A stretch of 64,000 nt of DNA from Heterohyrax brucei (GCA_028571685.1 CM053140.1:153683701-153747700); one strand, 5' to 3'; shown: positions 25,472 to 36,524, numbered from the stretch's first letter. The notes: a model not told the origin generated them from the letters alone. Translations and numbers: made by a program.

Positions 25472-25991
25472 TAGGAACCCTGGTGGGGCAATAGTTAATT
25501 AAGCCCTTGGATGCTAATCAAGAAGTCAGTGATTTGAACCCACCAGTTGCTTTGAAGGTGAAGGAATGTGGTAAAGATTGTTAGTTTTTATCTGGTGCTG
25601 TTGAGTTGGTTCTGACTCATAACAATCCTATGCACAATGGAACGAGACACTTCTAGTCTTCCACCATCTTCACAACTGTTGCTCTGCTTGAAGTCACTGA
25701 TGCAACCACCGTGTCAATCTATCTTGTTGACAATCTTCCTTTTTTTTCATTGTCCCTCTGCTTTACCAAGCATGCTGTTCTTCTCCTAGGACTGATCCCT
25801 CCTGATAACATGTACAAAGTATGTGAGATATAGTCTCACTATCATTGCTTCTAAATAGCACTGTGGTTGTACTTCTTCTAAGAAAAAAGAAACCAGATGT
25901 GCAGCCTTGGAAATCCCATGGGGTAGGTCTGCTCTGTGCTGCAGGATCTCTGTGAGTCAGAACTGACTCAGTGGCAACAAGTTTGCTTTTT
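25472..25991 (+). mobile_element. AfroSINE interrupted by an RTE copy
   Basis: SINE head and B-box region at 25472-25580 ('aggaaccctggtggggcaat') and the 3' part at 25887-25991 ('gtgcagccttggaaatccc' to 'caacaagtttgctttttgg') are separated by an antisense RTE piece at 25581-25885, which begins at the RTE 3' end 'ggtgctgttgagttggttct'. Confidence 0.83.
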
Positions 25992-27756
25992 GGGTAGCAG
26001 AGCAGTGAAAGGAATGTTCCAGGCAGAGGAGCAGCATGGTGAGGTCATGAAGGTGTGAAAACATAAGCTGGATGCAGGACATACCTTCAGTTGGAAGGGA
26101 GAGGACACGCCTGAGTGAGTGGTACAAGCCGCCAGACGGAGAGTAATGATCCTAGCAGCTAATACACACACTTCAATAAAAGTGAGCTTCTATCTTGAGT
26201 TTATAAATGAAATTTATATATTTCTTTGCTAATGTGATATACAGCAATGAACGCCAGAGAGACAGAAAAAAAGATTTCTTCTGAAAGAAGTGGAATCATC
26301 TCAATTCAATGGGCAAAGATTTAAAAAGAAAGAAAAAAACCTAATAAATGTCCTAACATGTTTTTTACCCCTAAAATTATAGCAGAAATGAATAGATTAC
26401 CAAACTTCCTAAGGGAGGAGGATATGTATTTAATCATTATAAATTATACAATTTACAAAGTCTTTGATAGCTGGTCCTAAAATAACCTTAGATTCCCTTC
26501 TGCGGATGAAAGGTCAGGGTCTGTCAGTACGCTCGCCATCAAGCTGAGGAAGGCAGAACTGAAACATTCCTAACATGCTGGAAATAAGGCAGTGTCCTGA
26601 TTTTACCTGCTGGCAGCTAAAGTCCTTCAGTAGATTGGTGTTTGTCTTCTCTAGGGAAATCACCCGAATGCACCTGCCCTCATCAATGTTCCCTTCCTGC
26701 TCCTCTATCCTACTGCCGTGGTTTAGTGACAGGCCTCCTGAAAGATGGTAATGTAACGGGACTGTTACAAAATTAAAGTCCAGGCTGTTTCACTGAAGCA
26801 ATGTATTCAGTTAGATGTCCCGCCTGCTGCTATAAAATACTTGGGAACAAAACACTGACATTATAGGAAACCATCTCAAAATTGTTAGGCCAGGAAATCA
26901 TCGTGTTACTTTTTGGTAAAGTAATAGTTTTTTGACAAAATTATACAAAAATTTTATAACATTTCAATACTTTCTCTGTCCAAGTATATGATTACCTAAT
27001 AATTTATTCAAATAAAATACTGTAATATGTATTTTTAGACATAAAGAATACTATTTTCAAAGTATGATAATTTTTAATCATACTGGGTATAAAAGAATGG
27101 TAAAGCAGATCAAATATAATCCTGTCTTGAAGAACTTTTACTTACTAAAAGATTACAAGTTTACTGAATGAAAAATTCACATGCTAACCTCCTCCGAAAA
27201 ACTAATTTTCATCAGACTTCTCCTTCCACCATAAATAATGCTCATTAAACATGTTAAGTGAAGATATACAGAAAAATAACACAGAACAAAAACTATTTGG
27301 AAACAAATTTTACTTTTTTGTTTGTTTTCAATTCCATATGAAACTCCAGGGATACAGTTTCTAGCTTTTTTTCTGTTCACATTCCAAAGCCAAAACCCCG
27401 AGAATGAATTATTTTAAAAAAAGCTCATCATTTAAAAGTATTTCCCAGATAAAGGAGGTTTATATAAAAGCAAAGACAAAGGATTGAGTCACATGACACC
27501 TACTAACACTTCTGTGATTTATTCTGTAGGCTCAGCACTTGTAGAGGAAAGTTACATCCCCTGAGTGTGTACCCTCCTTTCTTAGGCTTTTTGTCAGAAC
27601 TCAGAGAGCTATGAGTGGCTTCCCTCAAGAAGGTGCAAAATGAACATAAGAATATCTTCTAAAAAGTAAATTATACAAATAATATCTTAATATCCAAGCA
27701 AGGTCACCTCAAGGAAACTGAGTAGCTCCCAGGATAGTGAGAATTGATTATACCCT
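25992..27756. other. unique DNA
   Basis: No gene or repeat recognised. 26,490-26,830 is a little richer in GC than its surroundings. Confidence 0.4.
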
Positions 27757-27767
27757 TGTTAAATTTA

Positions 27768-27805
27768 CCGTGAGTCGGATCCGACTCGACGGCACTTGGC
27801 TTGGC
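27768..27805 (+). mobile_element. ultra-short retroposed unit A (38 bp)
   Basis: The insert contains the palindrome GAGTCGGATCCGACTC and ends GGCACTTGGCTTGGC, i.e. the terminal bases of the RTE/AfroSINE-type 3' end in sense orientation. The 11-mer 'tgttaaattta' flanks it exactly on both sides (27757-27767 and 27806-27816). No poly(A) and no SINE head are present. Retroposition is inferred from the TSD. Confidence 0.85.
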
Positions 27806-28175
27806 TGTTAAATTTACACAACTAACGAAAGCATGGCAGTGAGAAGAGGTGTTGGGAATAGCAAGTTAATGAACCTGGACTCATAGGACACAATTAAATG
27901 AAGCAAAAGTTGAAAGTACCCAATCAAGCCTTACATGAAGAGAGAAAGTCAGAACTGATGGACAGAAGAAAGATTTAACACACCAGCACTAATGGTAAAG
28001 CTTTCAGTTTAGAGGAGACATACATGAGGATGTCGGCATTTTCAGCGTCCCCTTTTATTAATCAGATCAATCCAAAATGAAATAGATTTGTAAGACAGTA
28101 ATTTGATTAACTATTTCTGATCATATTTTCATCAAATAATATTTTTATTATGAGTTATGCTTCCACTTTGTTACA

Positions 28176-28616
28176 TGGTTTAAATTATGTCTCTCAAAAA
28201 TATGTGTTGTAAATGTTAACTGGTACCCCTTTAAATGCAATCCCATTGGGGAATGACTTTTCTCTGTTATGTTAATGAGGTCATATCAATATGCCAAGCC
28301 AAGTGCCGTCCAGTCGGATCCGACTCATATCAATATAGGGTATGTTTAAAGCCAGTCACTTTTTGTATGTAAAAGGAGAAGATTAGGCATAAAGAGAAGC
28401 AAATGGGGATGAGGGAAGCTAGTCCCCAGGCTGCATAAAGATCTCCAAGGAATTGAGGAATAAAAGCTGAAAAGAAATGAATGCCTTTCCTGGTAGCAAA
28501 TAAAGACAAAAAACCTTTCCCTAGAGTCAGCATCTTGAGTTAGGATTTCTAGCCTTCCAAATTTATAAGAAAATGCAATTTTTTGCATAAAATTTAAACT
28601 CACCTTGTTATAGTTA
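28176..28616 (+). repeat. LTR-like repeat, split by ultra-short unit B
   Basis: Begins 'catggtttaaattatgtctc', includes 'ctgttatgttaatgaggtca' and ends around 'agccttccaaatttataaga'. It resembles 20545-20912. The target of unit B is within it. Confidence 0.55.
28293..28324 (-). mobile_element. ultra-short retroposed unit B (32 bp)
   Basis: On the plus strand it starts GCCAAGCCAAGTGCCGTC and contains the CAGTCGGATCCGAC core. It is flanked by perfect 12-bp repeats 'tcatatcaatat' (28281-28292 and 28325-28336). Its right boundary is ambiguous by a few bases, because the unit itself may end in CTCAT. Confidence 0.87.
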
Positions 28617-29315
28617 GGTGTCATTCACTTTGTTTCATCTCGTACTGACCCTATGTGAAACACAGTAAAAAACTGCCGGGTCCTGCCCAGTCCTTACGAT
28701 CGCTGTTATGCTTGAGCGCATTGCTGCAGCCAGTGTGTCAGTGCATCTCCTTGAGAGCTTTGCTCTTTTTCACTGACCATCTGCTTTACCAAATATGATG
28801 CCTTCTCTAGGGACTTACCTCTACTGATAATGTGTCCAAAGTATGTGAAATACATAGTCAAAACAGCCTGGTACTGGCATACAAACAGATACATAGATCA
28901 ATGGAATGGAATTGAGAATCCAGTTAGAACATCATCCACCTAGGAACAGTTGATATTTCACAAAGGTGCAAAGTCTGTAAACTGAGGAAAAGACAGTTCT
29001 TTCATAAATGGTTTTGGCATGACTCGGCATCCATCTGCAAAACAAGAGAAAAAGAAAAGAAATAAAGGAAGGAAGAGAGACCCGGAGGGAGAGAGGAAGG
29101 AAGGAAAAACCATATCTCACACTATTCACAAAAACTGACTCAAAATAGATCAAAGACCTGAATATAAAAGCTAAAACAATAAACATGATGGAAGAAAAAA
29201 CAGAGACAATTCTGAGAGGTCTAAAACAGACTACAAAATATTACTAACAATGCACAAACACCAGAAGAGAAAACAGGTAATGAAAAAGTCCTAAAAAGCA
29301 AGCAGGAGGTATAAT

Positions 29316-29834
29316 AATTAAGTCCACAAACTTAATTATTTCAAGTGCTATGTACCTCATAGCTGAATATCCCTACACATGCTCCCCTTGGGAAGCTATG
29401 CCTCAATGCCAAGGCCTAATCCACCCTTCATAGCAATTTTAGAACTTTTTCTGGAATGGCTATTTAGCACAGAGGCATGGCAGCAAGTTCACCAACTTGT
29501 CTTTGAGGGAGTTTTTAGCCAAGAAACAGTTAATGTGTTGGAATACCCTGCTTGCTCACCTGATCTGGCCCCCAATGACTTTTTTCTTTACACAAAGATA
29601 AATACTGAAGGAAAGACATTTTGATGACATTCAGGACATCAAGGGTACTATGACAACAGCTCTAATGGCCATTCCAGAAAAAGTTTCAAGATAGTTGTGA
29701 AGGGTAGACTAGGCACTAGTGTTGGTGGATAGCTTCCCAAGGGGAGTACTTCAAAGGTGACCATAGTGATATTCAGCAGTGTGGCATGTAACACTTTTTC
29801 TAGGATGAGTTTGCAAAATTAATTTTCAGTCCTC
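29316..29834 (+). mobile_element. mariner, internally deleted, C-terminal transposase remnant
   Basis: Terminal parts 'taattaagtccacaaac' and 'ttttcagtcctcatata' flank about 520 bp inserted into L1 ORF2. The plus-strand frame 29379-29624 includes the mariner catalytic-region signature SPDLAPNDFFLY, followed by decayed C-terminal sequence. Most of the transposase is absent. Confidence 0.85.
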
Positions 29835-31265
29835 ATATACTCATCCAAAGACTTCACCAAAAGAATAAAATGACTGGGAAAGAATTTTTGGCTGCCATAA
29901 ATCAGTGTCTATTCAGTATCCAAATCAGTGTCTGACCTACAAGGTACTTGAAAATCTCAACCAGAAAAAGACAAAAAACCCAATTAAAAAAATGAACAAA
30001 GCATGTAAATAGACATTTCAGTAAAGAAGATATACAGGATGCTAACAGATATGTGAGGAAATGCTATGATCATTACCTGTTAGAGAAATCCAAGTCAAAA
30101 CTACAATGAGATGGCATTTTACCCCAATAAAGCTGGCATTAACCCAAATAACACAAAATAATAAATATTGGAGAGGCTGTGGAGAGATTGGAACTCTTCT
30201 GCACTGCTGGTGGGATTGTACAATGGTACAGTTACTTTTGAAATCGATTTGGTGCTTTCTTAAACAGCTAGAAATAGACACACTATAAGATCCAGCAACC
30301 CCACCCCTTAGAATATGTCGTACAGAAATAAGGGCTGTTATATCAATAGTTATATGCACACAAATGTTTATTTCAACACTGTACACAATAGCAAAAAGAT
30401 GGAATCAACCTATGCATTGATCAGTAGATGAATGGATAATCAAACTAGGGTATGTTCACACAATGGCATACTATGCAATGATAAAGAGCAACAATGATTT
30501 TAGGAAACATAACATGGAGTCATCTGGAAGACATTATGCTAAGTGGAATTAGTCAATTGCAAAAGGACAGATATTGTATGAGACCATGATTATAAGGACT
30601 TAAATGATTAAGCACAGAAGAAAATAGTCTCTGATGTTTACAAGGGTGGGGAGGAAAGGAGAGGAGTATTCATAGATTACATAGTAGGAATGGGGTCAAT
30701 TAAAGTTTGTGACAGCACACAGTAGAAGGGAGGTTAGCATAAGCTTCAGTAAATACAGCCCAACATTTTGAAGGACAGAGTAGCAGGGACAGGAGTCTGG
30801 GAACTATGATTTCAGGAGATATCTAGGCTAACTGGTATAACTAAGGTTTTTTAAAGAAAATGTTCTGCATACCACTTTGGTGAGTGGCCTCTGGGGTGTT
30901 AAAAGCTAGCAAGCTGCCATCTAATTAGCACAAATTGGTCCCAATCTTCCTTTATCAGAGGAAAAGAAAGGACATCAAAGATGTTAGCGAAATATGAGCG
31001 CAGGAGACAGAAGGGGCCATGATCAGGAGACTACATCAGTGTGAAACCAAAAGAAATAGATGGTGTTTGGCCACCACCAATTACTGCCCTGACAGCAAAC
31101 ATAACATAAAGTCCTTGATGTAGCAGGAGAAAAATAGATGTGTAGAACTAGAACTCTATTAAAAGATGAAACTTGATGATACATCGTACTGGAGGGTTCC
31201 CTGAGAACATGGCCCCTTCTCCCTCTGTTAACCCAGAACTGAAGCCAGTACCCGAGCCAACTCTT

Positions 31266-32759
31266 TTTTTTTATTTTTATTTAACATAACTGAGTGAAAA
31301 TGTACATTCACATGTAAATTTACATGCCCACCTATATGCAGCTTCCACTGCTCTCCCTGTCCGGTGACTGCACACTATTCCTCTCTGCTCCATACATGTC
31401 TCATCCTCCCAACAGCCTCCTTTCCCCTCCTCTCCGTCCACTCCCCTTTCTCCAGCCAGAGGTCAGTAAGATGATATCCTATAGATGTATAGAACCATAA
31501 AGCGCTTCCAATATATGGTCACTCTGCATTGCCAAGTCCAATCCATTCCTGTCCAAAGAGTGGACCTTTTTTATAATTTATGGGAAAGGGCAGCATCAGG
31601 GCAGGGGGCCATGCTCTCAGAGGAACCCCAAAACCGCTGGACCATCAGTTGAGGTGTTTTAGTGGAGATCTCATGTTGCACCCTTTTTATTCTTGTGTTG
31701 CCAGTGAGACTCCTCTCTGTGAGCTTCATCGTGGCTATCACTGGTGGTGGCCGGGCTGTTTTGACCACTGTGGCAGTGTAGTATGTTCTAAGGTCGGGTA
31801 ATGAGAGGCCTCCCAGTGTGTTCTTCTTCTTTAGTAGTACCTTACTTATCCGGGCTTCTTCCCTTTCCGTGATTTGTTTCTCCGTCCCATTAAAAAATGA
31901 TGCTGTATCTTGTATTGGGATTGCATTATATAAATAAATTGCTTTGGGTAAAATAGACATTTTCACAATGTTAAGTCTTCCTATCCATGAGCAGGGTAGG
32001 TTTTTCCATTTATCTAAGTCTCTCTTAGTTTCTTGTAGTAAGGGCTTGTAGTTCTCTTTGTAAAGGTCTGTTGTTTCTCTGGTTAGATTAATTCCTAGGT
32101 ACTTTATCTTCTTAGGGGCTACCGTAAATGGTATTGATTTGATAATTTCCTCCTTAACAGTCTCGTTGTTGGTATAAAGGAATCCTACTGATTTACTTAT
32201 GTTTATCTTGTATCCTGAGACTTTGCTGAACTCTTCTATCAGTTTGAGTAGCTTACTTACAGATTCCTTGGGGTTCTCTGCATATACAATCATATCATCT
32301 GTGAACAGGGAGATTTTAACTTCCTCTTTGCTGATGCAGATGCCCTTTATTTGTTCATCTTGTCTCATTGCTCTGGCTAGAACTTCTAGCACAATGTTGA
32401 ATAGGAGAGGTGAGAGTGGGCATCCTTGTCTAGTTCCTTATCTCAAGGGAAAGTCTTTCAGTCTCTCTCCATTCAGGATGATGTGGGCAATTGGCTTTGT
32501 ATAAATGGCCCTTATTGTGTTGAGGAATTTGCCATCTATGCCCATTTTGCTAAGAGTTTTTAGCATGAATGGGTGTTGGACTTTATCAAATGCCTTTTTG
32601 GCATCAATGGACAAAATCAGGTGATCCTTGTCTTTTGTGTTATTTATGTGGTTAATCACATTAATTGTTTTCCTGATGTTGAACCAGCCTTGCATCCCTG
32701 GTATGAATCCCACTTGGTCATGATGGATTATTTTCTTGATATGTTGTTGTATTCTGTTG
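31266..32759 (-). mobile_element. L1 LINE, truncated and internally deleted, perfect 14-bp TSD
   Basis: 'ccgagccaactctt' lies on both sides (31252-31265 and 32760-32773). The insert opens with a T-rich tail complement and contains L1 3' UTR (to about 31,750) joined directly to the ORF2 reverse transcriptase region; roughly the C-terminal third of ORF2 seen in the 52876-58485 copy is missing. It sits inside the L1 3' UTR of 28859-33072. The preserved TSD and long open frame make it one of the younger elements here. Confidence 0.92.
31571..32392 (-). pseudogene. L1 ORF2 fragment, 273 open codons
   Basis: Longest open frame in the window. It encodes the part of L1 ORF2 around the reverse transcriptase catalytic box (reads F-T-D-D near its start, where F-A-D-D is usual) through the downstream INISKS and [22 protein letters not shown] segments. 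The frame then crosses the internal-deletion joint near 31,751, so its last ~60 residues are former 3' UTR in a chance frame. It lacks the endonuclease and the N-terminal reverse transcriptase, so it cannot act alone. The length of the open frame reflects recency rather than selection. Confidence 0.88.
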
Positions 32760-32845
32760 CCGAGCCAACTCTTAAATGATTGGACTGTGCCATAAGACAT
32801 AGAGTTATGCTGCTGAAGGGTATGCTTCTTGACCTGAAGATACAT
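32438..32845 (-). pseudogene. L1 ORF2 upstream fragment, frameshifted from the next
   Basis: Antisense frame carrying the L1 reverse transcriptase N-terminal blocks, including [19 protein letters not shown] and [16 protein letters not shown]. It is one frame off from 31571-32392, so a single indel near 32,440 separates them. Codons beyond 32,759 belong to the host L1 3' UTR and are not ORF2. Confidence 0.85.
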
Positions 32846-33202
32846 ATAAGGCTGTCTGAGAAGTTCTTATCCAGAGGCTAGCTGAAAGGGTGAAAGGGGA
32901 GAGGAGCTGGTCGAGCACATGCAGAATGTATAGGGTAGAAAGAAGGAAAGTGCTGTCATGGAGAGTCTGTAAGACAGCAGTTACAGTTGCATAGTGGTGT
33001 GAGCATACAGTTCCATATGGCAAATTAATATGATTGAAACTTTCACTTAAAGCATAAAAACTTTTTATTTAAGGATATGAGACAAAGTCTCAGCATCTTT
33101 GTTTCTGAGGAGCAATCTGGCTGTACTTCCTACAGGGCAGATTTACTCCTTCTTTTGGCCCTCCATGGTGTATTCAATATTCTTCACCAACACAATAATT
33201 CA

Positions 33203-33242
33203 AGCCAGCCAAGTGCCATTGAGTCGGATCCGACTCATGGCG
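33203..33242 (-). mobile_element. ultra-short retroposed unit C (40 bp)
   Basis: The plus strand reads AGCCAGCCAAGTGCCATT, then the perfect palindrome GAGTCGGATCCGACTC, then ATGGCG. It is flanked by 'aataattca' at 33194-33202 and 33243-33251. It has inserted into the RTE piece at 33073-33750 and so is younger than that copy. Confidence 0.87.
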
Positions 33243-33751
33243 AATAATTCAGAGGAGTCAATTATTACTTGGTCTTCTTTATTCACGTATGTGAGGAAAT
33301 GGAAAACATCATGGCTTGACTCAGGTGCACCTTAGACCTTTACACGGCATCTTTGCTTTTCAGCACTTGAAAGAGGACTTCTGCAGTGGATTACCTAGTC
33401 CAGTGCATTGTTTCATTCTTTGACTGCTGCTTCCTTGGATGCCAATTTCAGACCCAAGTGGAAGGAAATCTTTGACAACTTCAATCTTTTCTCCACTTAT
33501 CATGATATTGCTTATCATTCCAGTTGCAAGAACTTTAATTATCTTTATGTTTAGCTGTAATCCATACTGAAGGCTGTGGTCTTTGGTCTTCAGAATTAAG
33601 TGCTTCAAGTCCTCTTCACTTTCAGCAAGTAGGACTGTGTTATCTGTGTATCTCATGTGGTTAAGGAGTCTTCCTCCAATCCTGATGGCTCATTCTTTTT
33701 CATATAATCCATTTTCTCTCAGTACTTTGTCAGCATACTAGTTATATGAGG

Positions 33752-34318
33752 ACTGCCAATTAAGCTCACAAGCTCATCTTAGAAAAACTGCTACATACCT
33801 CACTGCTGAATAGCACTGTGGTCACCTTCAAAGTACTCCCCTTGGGAAGTTATGCACCAATGCCAGTACCTAGTCTACCTTCTAAAGCACACTGGAAACT
33901 CTTTTCCTGCAGTGGCCATCAGAGCTGTCATCGTATTACTCTTGATGTCCTTAATGTCCTCAAAATGTCTTTCTTTCAATATTTCCTTTATCTTCAGGTA
34001 AAAAACAAACAAACAAACAAAAAACATTGGAAGCAAGACCAGGTGAGTAGGAGGGGTGTTCCAATACAGTTATTTGTTTACTAGCTAAAGTTTCTCTCAT
34101 AGACAACTATACACGTAAGTTGGTGAACTTGCCACCGTGCCAGCATATACAATGGCCATTCAAGAAAGAGTTCCAAAATTGCTTTGGAGGGTGGAGTAGG
34201 CCCTGGTGACAGCGTATAGCTTCCCAAGGGGAGTACTTGGAAGGTTGCCATAGTGATATTCAGCAATGAGATATATAGCACTTAGAACAACTAAGTTTGA
34301 GGCCGTAATTGTTGGACC
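33752..34318. mobile_element. mariner, internally deleted (~565 bp)
   Basis: Left terminal part 'atgaggactgccaattaagc'. The interior has the same two blocks as the copy at 42131, with the large transposase middle missing. The right end is decayed around 'aactaagtttgaggccgtaa'. Confidence 0.83.
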
Positions 34319-35285
34319 TTGTATAAGAAAACAAACTTTAATAATTACAAGGGTGGGGACCAAGAAGGATATTCATTGATTAGGTGGTAGGTAGAAATTA
34401 TTTTAGATGAAGAGAAGGACAAGGCACAATACAGGACAACACAGAATACAGGACAAGTTAAGACAAATGGGCTACACAAGCAGCTATGAAATTTTTTAAA
34501 TACAATCAAACAGCTTGCAGGACAGAATTGGAGGTGCAGGAGTTCTGGTGATCATGTTTCATCTAGGTCAACTGTCATAAAAAAATTTGGTTTTTGTCAT
34601 AACAAAACCATTACTTTGGTGAGCTGTGTCTGAGATATTAAAACAAAGCAAGCAGCCATGTAAGATGTATCAACTAGTTGCAACCCACCTGGAGCGAAGG
34701 AGAATAAAGAATACCAAAGGCATGAGGAAAATATGATCTCAAGAGGCAGAAAGGCCACATATGCCAGAGATTGCATCAGGTGACACAGGAAGAAGTAGAT
34801 GGTGACCAGCTACCGCAAATGACTGCCCTGACAGGGAACTTACCAAAGATCTCCTGAAGGAATAGAGGAAACGTAGAGTGCAGAATTTGAACTCTAGTAA
34901 AAAGACCAGACTTTATGGCCTAACAGACTGGAGGGGTCCTAGAAGACAGGGTCCCTGGACTCTGTTAGCCCAGAACTCAAACCATTCTTGAAGTCAGCTC
35001 TTCAAACAAAGATTGAACTGAACTATACGATATGATACCGGTAAAGAGTGTGGTTCTTGGTTTAAGTAGATACATCAAACTAACTGGGAAGCTCCTGTCT
35101 GGAGAGAAGATGAGAAGGCAGAGGGGTGCAGGAGCTGGTTGAATGCAGATGGGAAACACACAGTGGGGAGGAGGAGTGAGCTATCACAGTGTGGGGAGAA
35201 CAACTAGGGTTGCATAATAGTCTGTGTATAAGTTGTATGAGAAACTTTCACTTAAAGCATAATCAATTTTTTTTAGAAAAGAAAA
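34319..35285 (+). mobile_element. L1 LINE 3' UTR copy
   Basis: Parallels 30625-31265 plus 32774-33072 and 60965-61928 (shared 'actttcacttaaagcataat' near the end). ORF2 is absent, so it is severely 5'-truncated or cut by the adjoining mariner. Confidence 0.82.
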
Positions 35286-35419
35286 AAACAATCCCTACAA
35301 ACTAAAGCAAATCATTAAAATTAAAATAAAAAAAAAAAGCCTACATGGATCGCAAGTGAGTATTGTCTGAAGTATTACAGAGAGGTGAGCCCCCTAGGTT
35401 GCAAGTCACCCAGAACACA

Positions 35420-35560
35420 CTGTGGCCAAAGCAATGGACTCAGACATGCCAAGGATCATGAAGATGGTGAAAAATCAGCAACGTTTTGTTCTGCTGTGCA
35501 GGGGAAACTCATAAGCTGGAACTGGCTTGACGTCATCTAAGAACAGCAATATTATCTTTT
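35420..35560 (+). mobile_element. RTE LINE 3' end, sense orientation
   Basis: 'acgttttgttctgctgtgca' and 'ctggaactggcttgacgtca' are the sense form of the RTE 3' terminus. Short and diverged. 35,286-35,420 is not resolved. Confidence 0.65.
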
Positions 35561-35664
35561 CAGGAGACACAATTTCTACTACAGTCAATGGACATTGCTT
35601 CATGAGGTGCTGTCTGTGTAGGATCTAATTTTCCCAGCAGGTTTTCTACATACAACCTAAATTA

Positions 35665-35790
35665 GCCATGCTAACCAAAAAAACGAAAGAATGTTGGCAG
35701 TTTGAGTCCATCAGGGACTCCTTGAAAACTATGGGCAGCTCTACTCTGGCTTATGGGGTCACTATGCGTCAGAACTGACAGAAAAACAAT
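35665..35790 (+). mobile_element. AfroSINE, partial plus strand
   Basis: Lacks the head. Starts near 'gctaaccaaaaaaacg' and runs to the tail 'tatgcgtcagaactgacag'. Confidence 0.75.
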
Positions 35791-36485
35791 TCTTTTTTTT
35801 TGAAGATGTGATGGATACACAGCCTTGGAAAGCAGCTGCCTAGTCTTAAATGTTAAGAAAAGCTAAACTTAAGGACATCTGGAAGAAAGAGTTTTCTTCA
35901 ACAGACACACCCAAACTCTTTTCGTTTGCTGATCACCATGCTTCTTAAATGGGAGGCTCTCTATCTTACTATGGCAACCGACAGGAGCCAGGATCACAAC
36001 ACTGAAGTGACTAATTCAAAGACTGATGTCATCCCAAAGAAATCAGAATTTTTAAATCCTGTTTTACGTACCAAAGTTCCTCTCTATACCTCTTCAGTCT
36101 GGTAAACACGGTAGCCTAAATTTTGTGGGACCATTTTTTTCATTCCTTATCACTGCCTTGGAGTCACAAGCTTTATAAATCATCTTGGGTTGAAGAGCTT
36201 TATAAATTATCTCTTTGATATTACCCCCAGAAAGCCAATGAGCAAGAATATTTTTTAGTGGAGTTTGTCCACAACCACGTTGGAGAGTAAACCTAATGTC
36301 ACTGTGTTGTTTTCTTTTGACATTACGCTTGATGATGTTATTCATTCAAGTTCAATAAGGTAGATGGGAACCTGACATAAAAAGGCATGCAGATAACAGC
36401 TAAGGTGCAATTAATTACTTAACATGACCCTTCTGGTTATAGCTCCGTAACTCACTCACAATGATTGCATACAACTACGCAAACA
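35791..36485. other. unique DNA
   Basis: No gene or repeat recognised. Confidence 0.4.
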
Positions 36486-36524
36486 GCCAGTGAAGCCAAG
36501 TGCTGTCTAGTTGGGTCTGACTCA
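36486..36524 (-). mobile_element. ultra-short retroposed unit D (39 bp), diverged
   Basis: The plus strand reads GCCAGTGAAGCCAAGTGCTG, then a decayed core (GTTGGGTCTGAC). Flanks are 'tacgcaaaca' (36476-36485) and 'tatgcaaaca' (36525-36534), a 10-bp TSD with one mismatch. This is the oldest-looking of the four units. Confidence 0.72.

Larger units (their letters stand above)
28859..33072 (+). mobile_element. L1 LINE, 5'-truncated, host of two later insertions
   Basis: L1 ORF2 C-terminal part at 28859-29315 and 29835-30290, with a short intact frame at 30106-30288 containing the cysteine-rich GCGEIGTLLHCWWDC segment. A long 3' UTR follows (30290-31265, continuing at 32774-33072, ending 'tttcacttaaagcat' plus an A-rich tail). 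It is interrupted by a mariner and by a minus-strand L1. ORF2 is otherwise shattered. Confidence 0.88.
28617..33750 (-). mobile_element. RTE LINE split by an L1 (pieces 28617-28858 and 33073-33750)
   Basis: The left piece starts at the RTE 3' end and stops at 'gtatgtgaaatacatagtc'. The right piece resumes at the same point of the RTE ('gatatgagacaaagtctcag') and continues into the reverse transcriptase region. Its antisense frame at 33656-33360 has Y-T-D-N at the position where the other RTE copies show Y-A-D-D, so it is inactive. The overlap of the two edges looks like the diverged TSD of the intervening L1. Confidence 0.85.

Noticed and set aside
29040..29110. Purine-rich GGAAGGAAGG and GAGAGG stretch
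   Set aside because: A low-complexity expansion within an L1 ORF2 remnant; no further signal.
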